This document shows, one piece after another, positions 59,628 to 64,000 of a stretch of DNA of 64,000 nt (position 1 is its first letter; each line of letters opens with the position of its first letter). A model generated the notes under the pieces. The model did not search any database and had not been told where the DNA came from. It was given only the letters and a program-made list of their open reading frames with translations. The DNA lies in NCBI RefSeq assembly GCF_000179915.2, contig NC_014963.1, forward strand, positions 1,240,001 through 1,304,000. The letters run 5' to 3'. A program made the translations under genes and the position numbers. The stretch comes from Terriglobus saanensis SP1PR4 (GTDB taxonomy: Bacteria > Acidobacteriota > Terriglobia > Terriglobales > Acidobacteriaceae).

Positions 59628-61694
59628 TTGTCGACCTATACTCAAGCTAATCGAGTCCTCAACTTCACCAGTCCGCTTGGTGCTAATGCGCTTCTGGCGG
59701 CTGCGTTTGAAGGTACGGAGGAGATCTCCGAGATGTTTAACTTTCAGATAGACCTGCTCTCACTCCCGGAAACTGTGATCTCCCCGAGCGAGCTTGTGGG
59801 CAAGCGTGTAACGCTCCAGATCCGCCTGAACGAAGCTGGCATTTACAGGCCGTTCAACGGCATTGTCTCCAGTCTGGAAATGACCGGTACCGACACGTTC
59901 TTCAACTACTACCGCGTGCGTATGGTTCCGTCGCTCTGGCTCCTATCGCTGAACCTCCAAACGCGCGTCTTCCAAAATAAGACTGTGCTCGAGATTGTTC
60001 AGGCGGTCCTTGAGCCATATAGCATCCTGTTATCGATCGAGACGCACGCCAGTTATGAAACTCTCGAATACTGCACCCAGTATCGGGAAACCGATCTGAA
60101 TTTTGTTCTGCGTCTTCTGCAGCAGCATGGGATTTTCTTTTACTTCACGCACACGACCTCCGCTCATCGCTTGGTGCTTTCCGACGATTCCAGCCATTTG
60201 TCCGCATGCCCGGTCTTCAGCGAATTTCCGTACCGGGAATATCATGTAGCTCTACCCGGCATGTATGTTCCATATGTTTCCGTATTTTCTTCCAGAGCCT
60301 CGCTCATCTCCGGCGAACATACTCACTGGGATTTCCGATTTATGCAATACGCTGCTTCCAAAAGCAATCCAAAAACCTCGAAGTCGAACAGTAGTTTGGG
60401 AAACAACGCTCATGAAATATATGACTACTCCGATGCTGCGTCGGCCCCTTTGAAGACCGAGGCTGCCGATGCAAAGACAAGCTTACTGCAGAAGCATTTA
60501 CAGGAGGTTGCGCGGGCCGCTTCGGACGCGCACGCTATTGAATGTCAGGGACGATCGACAGCGAGCACCATGCAGGCCGGTTTCACCTTCACCCTGCAGA
60601 ACCACCGCCAGACGCAGCAAAATATAAAATATCTGATCACACAAGTCCATCACGTTGCTGTTCAGTACCCGCTCTACCGGGCAGAGCTTGATACGCAGAT
60701 AAACGAGCCTTACGAAAACAATTTTGTGGCAAAGCCATTTACACAGCCTTACCGAAAAGCGCAAACCTTACTTAAGCCCCGCGTCAACGGTGTGGTTACG
60801 GGTAAAGTGGTCACGCCAGCAGGTGAGGATTCCCATCTCGATAAATACGGAAGAGTCTGTGTGCAATTCTGGTGGGATCGGCAACGTCCGCCAAACAGTA
60901 CGGACAATACACTCTTGCGCGTCTCGCAGCAGTGGGCGGGGAAGGGTTGGGGCACTTACTTCTGGCCCCGCGCCAACGACGAGGTACTGATTGACTTTCT
61001 CGATGGAGACCCCGACGCACCGATCGTAGCAGGATCCATCTACAACGGCGTCAATATGCCGAAGTACGACCCAGTCCTGGAATATACACGCTCAGGTATC
61101 GTTACCCGATCGTCAAAGCAGGGTACCGCAGAGCAAGCCAATGAACTTCGTTTTGACGATTTAAAAGGGTCGGAGCAGATATTTATCAATGCGCAGCGCG
61201 ACTTCGATGTGCATGTGGAAAATGACCAGCATACAAAGATCGATCACGAGGAGCACCTGACGGTAACCAAGGATCAATACCATGCAATCGGTGGAGCGTC
61301 GCAACTCAAGGTGACGGAAGATCGCTTGGTAGAAGTAGGTGGTAACCGTGAAGACAGTATCCAAGGGAGCCAGTTGCTCTCCGTCGGCATGAACCACAGC
61401 TTGAAGGTCGGAGGAAGTCAGTTCAGCAAGAGCGGTGTCGCCCACGTGATTCAGGCCGGAGAAGAGATCCACATCTCCGGAGGAGTGAGGGTGATCATCG
61501 ATGGAGGCCCCGCAGGCATATGCCTCATGAGTGGAGGAAGCGCGATTTCGATTGACGCCTCAGGGATTGCATTGCAAGGTGCGATGCGTATGGGAAAGGC
61601 TGACTGTCTTCCACCCTCGCCTGTACCAGAAGCAGCACCTGCCAAAAATGTAAGCCCCCCAAAATGGCCAGGTGATGACCCGAGGAAAAAATAA
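59628..61694 (+). CDS. vgrG: T6SS spike protein TssI (VgrG)
   Basis: 688 residues from TTG 59628. gp27-like N-half (LLAAAFEGTEEISEMFNFQIDLL, YCTQYRETDLNFVLRLLQQHGIFFYF), then gp5 OB-fold (SHLDKYGRVCVQFWWDRQ, RVSQQWAGKGWGTYFWPRAN with DEVLIDFLDGDPDAPIVAGS), then a needle-like beta-helix region with repeated D/N-x-x-x-x-V-G-G units. It ends in a short Pro-rich tail (PPSPVPEAAPAKNVSPPKWP) without a recognisable effector domain. No PAAR tip gene follows; the next 328 bp have no clear gene. Confidence 0.95.
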   Translation: MSTYTQANRVLNFTSPLGANALLAAAFEGTEEISEMFNFQIDLLSLPETVISPSELVGKRVTLQIRLNEAGIYRPFNGIVSSLEMTGTDTFFNYYRVRMVPSLWLLSLNLQTRVFQNKTVLEIVQAVLEPYSILLSIETHASYETLEYCTQYRETDLNFVLRLLQQHGIFFYFTHTTSAHRLVLSDDSSHLSACPVFSEFPYREYHVALPGMYVPYVSVFSSRASLISGEHTHWDFRFMQYAASKSNPKTSKSNSSLGNNAHEIYDYSDAASAPLKTEAADAKTSLLQKHLQEVARAASDAHAIECQGRSTASTMQAGFTFTLQNHRQTQQNIKYLITQVHHVAVQYPLYRAELDTQINEPYENNFVAKPFTQPYRKAQTLLKPRVNGVVTGKVVTPAGEDSHLDKYGRVCVQFWWDRQRPPNSTDNTLLRVSQQWAGKGWGTYFWPRANDEVLIDFLDGDPDAPIVAGSIYNGVNMPKYDPVLEYTRSGIVTRSSKQGTAEQANELRFDDLKGSEQIFINAQRDFDVHVENDQHTKIDHEEHLTVTKDQYHAIGGASQLKVTEDRLVEVGGNREDSIQGSQLLSVGMNHSLKVGGSQFSKSGVAHVIQAGEEIHISGGVRVIIDGGPAGICLMSGGSAISIDASGIALQGAMRMGKADCLPPSPVPEAAPAKNVSPPKWPGDDPRKK

Positions 61695-62022
61695 AGGTAC
61701 TGCCAGGCCAAGAACAACAATGTGAGTTCTCACTTGCAATATGGGAGGATTCGGTCTTCATCGCAGAGGAGGATCGGAAAAGGATGTTGATATTTCTCGG
61801 GGGTGCTCCTAACCCAGCAGCTTCCCACGCCGTTAAGCCGGTGATGGCCTGTGGAATATTTACTCCTGTCCCGAGTTTTGCTCTTAGCGTCATGCACGCA
61901 TGGGCAGAACAATGCAGGCCAATCGCGCTTCCGGGCAGTTGTTCCAAGGCATTTGGGCTGGTTTGTAAATCATTGCACAGACGTTCGTTTGCGCAACTCG
62001 GCCACGTCCCTGGACGAGGCCG
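61695..62022. other. Region after vgrG without a convincing gene
   Basis: An open stretch runs through this region in one frame (from before 61700 to 62026) and includes an ATG at 61784 with AGGAGG about eleven bases upstream (peptide starts MLIFLGGAPNPAASHAVKP). It resembles neither PAAR, DUF4150 nor a known effector or immunity protein. It might be a small unknown gene or the remains of one. A 12-bp palindrome GTGAGTTCTCAC lies at 61722-61733. Confidence 0.4.
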
Positions 62023-63084
62023 CTAAAGCGGGGGGAGAATGTGTCGAGATCTCAGGTTTGAAAAGAAGTCGCTGAACATGTCTTCAGTGTCGATGCAGTC
62101 CTGAAAGCCATGCTGGCGAGCTTTGATAGTGGAAGTGATATTGTCGAACGCTGAGTTGAAGATGAAGTCTCCAAAAGGCCAACTGACGATCTGCTCGTAG
62201 GGGATGGGCTTCAACCCGTATCTTTTCGTCATGTCGGCCCAGAGAGGGCCTTTGTCCGCCATATAGATACTGAGTGGCATCGGGACCGGCTCTGCTACCT
62301 CCATGTGAAAAGATTTTGCGATTCTTGGCCACATGAACTGCCAGCGAAAATAGTCTCCGTTTGTGATGTTGAAGATTTGTTCCCGCGCCGATTCGGTTGT
62401 TCCTGCCCAAGAGGAAGCTCTTGCCAGAATGTCAGCAGAGGTGACCTGATAGAGTGCACGATAAGCAGCCTCCGGTCCTGGAAATCGCAACGGCAAACCG
62501 AGCTCCTTGGAAATCGCGGCGTAAACGCCGATGACCATGGTGAGATTCATAGGATTCCCAATGCCATAGCCGCATACCGCCTCTGGACGCAGCACTGTGT
62601 AGTGCCAATTCTTTCCGTCCTGCTGGGCTTTCAGGAAATCTTCTTGGTCATAGTAGAAGTTCGGTGACATGAGTCGCGGATCGTCCTCTCGGGCCGGTGT
62701 CTTGAATGGCCCGAGGTCTGCTCCGTAGGCCTTTCCACCTTGATAAAGCGTCACATGTTCCAGTCCGGGGGAGTGTTTTTCGACCGTGTTCAGCAGGTTG
62801 CGGAGTAGTGTGACATTCACAGCGCTACGCTCCGCAGGCGTGTTTTTTTCTACGTATGCCCCGAAGACGACGTGTGTCACATCTTTCAGAGGAGCAAGAG
62901 CACGCTCTGTGTCTGCTTCGGAGAGCATGTCCACATTCAGTGGCATGAAATTCTCGGCGGCTTCCATCGAACGCCTGGAAAGGCCGTAAACCTGTGTATC
63001 CGGTAGCGAACCTATATATGTAGCGGCGGCATAGCCGATCACGCCCTGTGCTCCTGCAACGAGAACCACTTGTTTTGTAGACAT
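62023..63084 (-). CDS. PRISE-family SDR (progesterone 5-beta-reductase / iridoid-synthase-like)
   Basis: 353 residues from ATG 63084 (MSTKQVVLVAG); AGGAG lies seven bases upstream, so the ATG at 63090 is less likely. Extended SDR with nucleotide motif VAGAQGVIGYAAA and a segment LSRRSMEAAENF suited to NADPH. The active-site string SPNFYYDQEDFL contains the N-F-Y-Y Tyr typical of plant PRISE enzymes, and a Lys lies in LYQGGKAYGADLG. PRISE enzymes reduce activated C=C bonds of enones and enals, with iridoid formation as a special case. Bacterial members are of unknown physiological use; detoxification of enones is one option. An ArsR-type regulator gene lies 50 bp upstream in the same direction. 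Confidence 0.88.
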   Translation of the reverse strand: MSTKQVVLVAGAQGVIGYAAATYIGSLPDTQVYGLSRRSMEAAENFMPLNVDMLSEADTERALAPLKDVTHVVFGAYVEKNTPAERSAVNVTLLRNLLNTVEKHSPGLEHVTLYQGGKAYGADLGPFKTPAREDDPRLMSPNFYYDQEDFLKAQQDGKNWHYTVLRPEAVCGYGIGNPMNLTMVIGVYAAISKELGLPLRFPGPEAAYRALYQVTSADILARASSWAGTTESAREQIFNITNGDYFRWQFMWPRIAKSFHMEVAEPVPMPLSIYMADKGPLWADMTKRYGLKPIPYEQIVSWPFGDFIFNSAFDNITSTIKARQHGFQDCIDTEDMFSDFFSNLRSRHILPPL

Positions 63085-63134
63085 CGCCATACTCCTGTAT
63101 TGCCAAATGCGTGAAAGTCCCGGTGACAAAGTCA

Positions 63135-63446
63135 CTACAGTTCCTGTCGTAGCGAGCGCAAGAACTCCTGAACGGCCTTCTCGTTTCGCTGGAAGTAGGT
63201 CCATTGGCTTCGCTTTTGGGAGGTGACCAAGCCCGCGCGCTGAAGAATCGCGAGATGAGTTGAAATGGTCGATTGCGCGAGGCGCATACGAAGGACGATA
63301 TTGTCGCCGCAGACGCCCTGTTCGTCGGGAAAGTGCTCATTCGCAGCGAAGTTTCCAAGAGGATCTTTTAGCAGAGCCAGAATTTCCCGTCGAACCGGAT
63401 TTGCAAGTGCCTTGAGTGCCAGTCCATGGTCCATACCATTTTCCAT
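63135..63446 (-). CDS. ArsR/SmtB-type winged-helix regulator
   Basis: 103 residues. Winged-helix pattern: ALKALANPVRREILALLKDP, LRMRLAQSTISTHLAILQRAGL (recognition helix), VTSQKRSQWTYFQRNEKAV (wing). A single Cys lies in EQGVCGDNIV, in a loop between helices; the classical metal motif ELCVCDL is absent, so it is probably not a metal sensor. It precedes the PRISE-type reductase gene by 50 bp and probably represses it. Starts ATG 63446. Confidence 0.87.
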   Translation of the reverse strand: MENGMDHGLALKALANPVRREILALLKDPLGNFAANEHFPDEQGVCGDNIVLRMRLAQSTISTHLAILQRAGLVTSQKRSQWTYFQRNEKAVQEFLRSLRQEL

Positions 63447-63533
63447 ATATCGTTATATCACGATGTGACGATCTGTCTGTCCGTAGTAAATGGCTGGAGA
63501 GTTCTTAGCATTCTCTTTCCCGTTTATTTGTAG

Positions 63534-63770
63534 ACCGTCGGTTGCGCGTTCCTGATCGGAGAACCTGCATCGACCTTCTCGCTTTCTACCGGGCCCCCGA
63601 CTACACCAACACGGATGTTCCAGTTGGATTGCCCTCCGAACTCTTGCAACGTTGTCCCGACATTGCAGCGGCAGAACGGAACCATGACCGAGGCGAACGC
63701 TTTGATTGGAGTCCAACGATTCTTATAGGGATTTGTGAATAGCAGGTAAATATCCTTCAATTCTTTGGGG
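63534..63770 (+). pseudogene. Eroded fragment of a NodT/OprM-type outer membrane efflux protein
   Basis: Three pieces of one conserved stretch read in order but in shifting frames. First A-F-L-I-G-E-P-A-S-T-F-S-L (63546-63584), then in another frame D-V-P-V-G-L-P-S-E-L-L-Q-R-C-P-D-I-A-A-A-E-R (63614-63679), then back in the first frame T-M-T-E-A-N-A-L-I-G-V-Q-R-F-L (63681-63725) before a TAG. Together they match the middle of NodT/OprM-type channels (LIGEPAS-FSL, VPVGLPSELLQRRPDIAAAER, ANA-IGV). Beyond the stop, KYPSI may continue the 'yyPs' region. Both ends of the gene are gone, and at least two frameshifts and a stop are present. Confidence 0.75.
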
Positions 63771-63908
63771 TAGCAGGGGGTGGCATCACTCGTAGTCACT
63801 TCGCCGGGAGAAAGCCGAACGATAGTTTGGGGCTCAGAATTCGTTTACAGAGTCGTGTTTTGTATCGAGACGGCCACTTCGTCCTTAACCATTCTCCGCG
63901 AGGTATTA

Positions 63909-64000
63909 ATGCACTTCTCCCTCAAGATTCGTGACAATAGAAGCAGTTTGAAATTTGCAGTCTTTGTACTTACCCTTGCCTTGATCACCGGAAGTGCCTG
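63909..64000 (+). CDS. Exported protein, N-terminal fragment (cut by window edge)
   Basis: Thirty codons from ATG 63909, with GAGG about seven bases upstream. The peptide MHFSLKIRDNRSSLKFAVFV continues with LTLALITGSA, a signal peptide with a basic start and a hydrophobic core; the cut falls at or near the cleavage site. Length and product are unknown. Signals of this kind often precede TonB-dependent receptors in Acidobacteria, but nothing in the window proves it. Confidence 0.6.
   Translation, partial: MHFSLKIRDNRSSLKFAVFVLTLALITGSA

Noticed and set aside
61525-61947. 140-residue minus-strand frame after and inside the end of vgrG
   Set aside because: It overlaps the vgrG 3' end in antisense, and its peptide has low-complexity shadow character with no recognisable motif.
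63524-63799. 91-residue open frame on the minus strand
   Set aside because: It is the antisense of the NodT/OprM remnant; its peptide has no family pattern and the plus-strand pieces explain the sequence better.
1-64000. CRISPR arrays, rRNA genes, prophage or insertion sequences
   Set aside because: No regular spaced repeats, rRNA-like stretches, transposase or phage structural genes were seen; the contractile-tail-like genes belong to the T6SS because clpV, tssM, tssL and tssK are present.

Overview
The window reads as chromosome of an acidobacterium, most likely Terriglobia (Acidobacteriaceae: the Terriglobus / Granulicella / Edaphobacter neighbourhood). The reasons are the large TonB-dependent receptor with an N-terminal carboxypeptidase-regulatory-like domain, the small HTH protein of the 'WKEIA..GVRTVQRWE' type, the secreted Tat-type sugar isomerase, the VirB10-like hypothetical, and GC-rich sequence carrying short dispersed hairpin repeats. 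This is judgement from protein style; no database was searched.

Layout. 1-2779 (minus): a tightly coupled RND efflux operon (TolC-like, adaptor, and the first codons of the pump). 3047-5908: TonB-dependent receptor. 6258-16420: mixed metabolism and envelope genes: membrane protein, double-thioredoxin protein, aldo/keto reductase, FliD-FliS, SDR plus fuconolactonase-like amidohydrolase, small HTH protein, HGSNAT-like acyltransferase, sugar isomerase, UPF0303 protein. 16437-27057: a 1029-residue FAD/Fe-S dehydrogenase, TlpA lipoprotein, HpnB-like glycosyltransferase plus MFS transporter, a minus-strand dehydrogenase/SDR/MBL operon, and a VirB10-like hypothetical; two convergent gene junctions here carry a composite repeat. 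27099-29437: two PTPS-family genes, folE and truB in one coupled operon. 29441-33488: tesA divergent from ybbA-ybbP, the order known from E. coli. 33549-35444: HxlR regulator with a divergent DUF4334 gene, then rpiA.

35725-61694 is a type VI secretion locus. It opens with a signalling module (Ser/Thr kinase, secreted TPR-like protein, PP2C phosphatase), then tssM-tssL-tssK on the minus strand, a low-complexity tail-anchored protein with repeated G-x-F-T motifs, a second tssK, and a plus-strand run tssB-tssC-hcp-tssA-tssE-tssF-tssG-clpV-vgrG. No TssJ lipoprotein, FHA protein, PAAR protein or recognisable effector was found in the window. A 10-bp motif (TTTATTCCAA, paired with an inverted copy) sits in both divergent T6SS promoter regions, and a 21-codon leader ORF with a strong ribosome binding site precedes tssB.

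62023-64000: a PRISE-type (progesterone 5-beta-reductase / iridoid-synthase-like) reductase under an ArsR-type regulator, the frame-shifted remnant of a NodT/OprM-type outer membrane efflux factor, and the start of one more exported protein cut by the window edge.

The most notable material is the T6SS locus (paired TssK paralogues, kinase/phosphatase without a visible FHA partner, the G-x-F-T repeat protein, shared promoter motif and leader ORF). Next come the split composite repeat and the decayed efflux gene.
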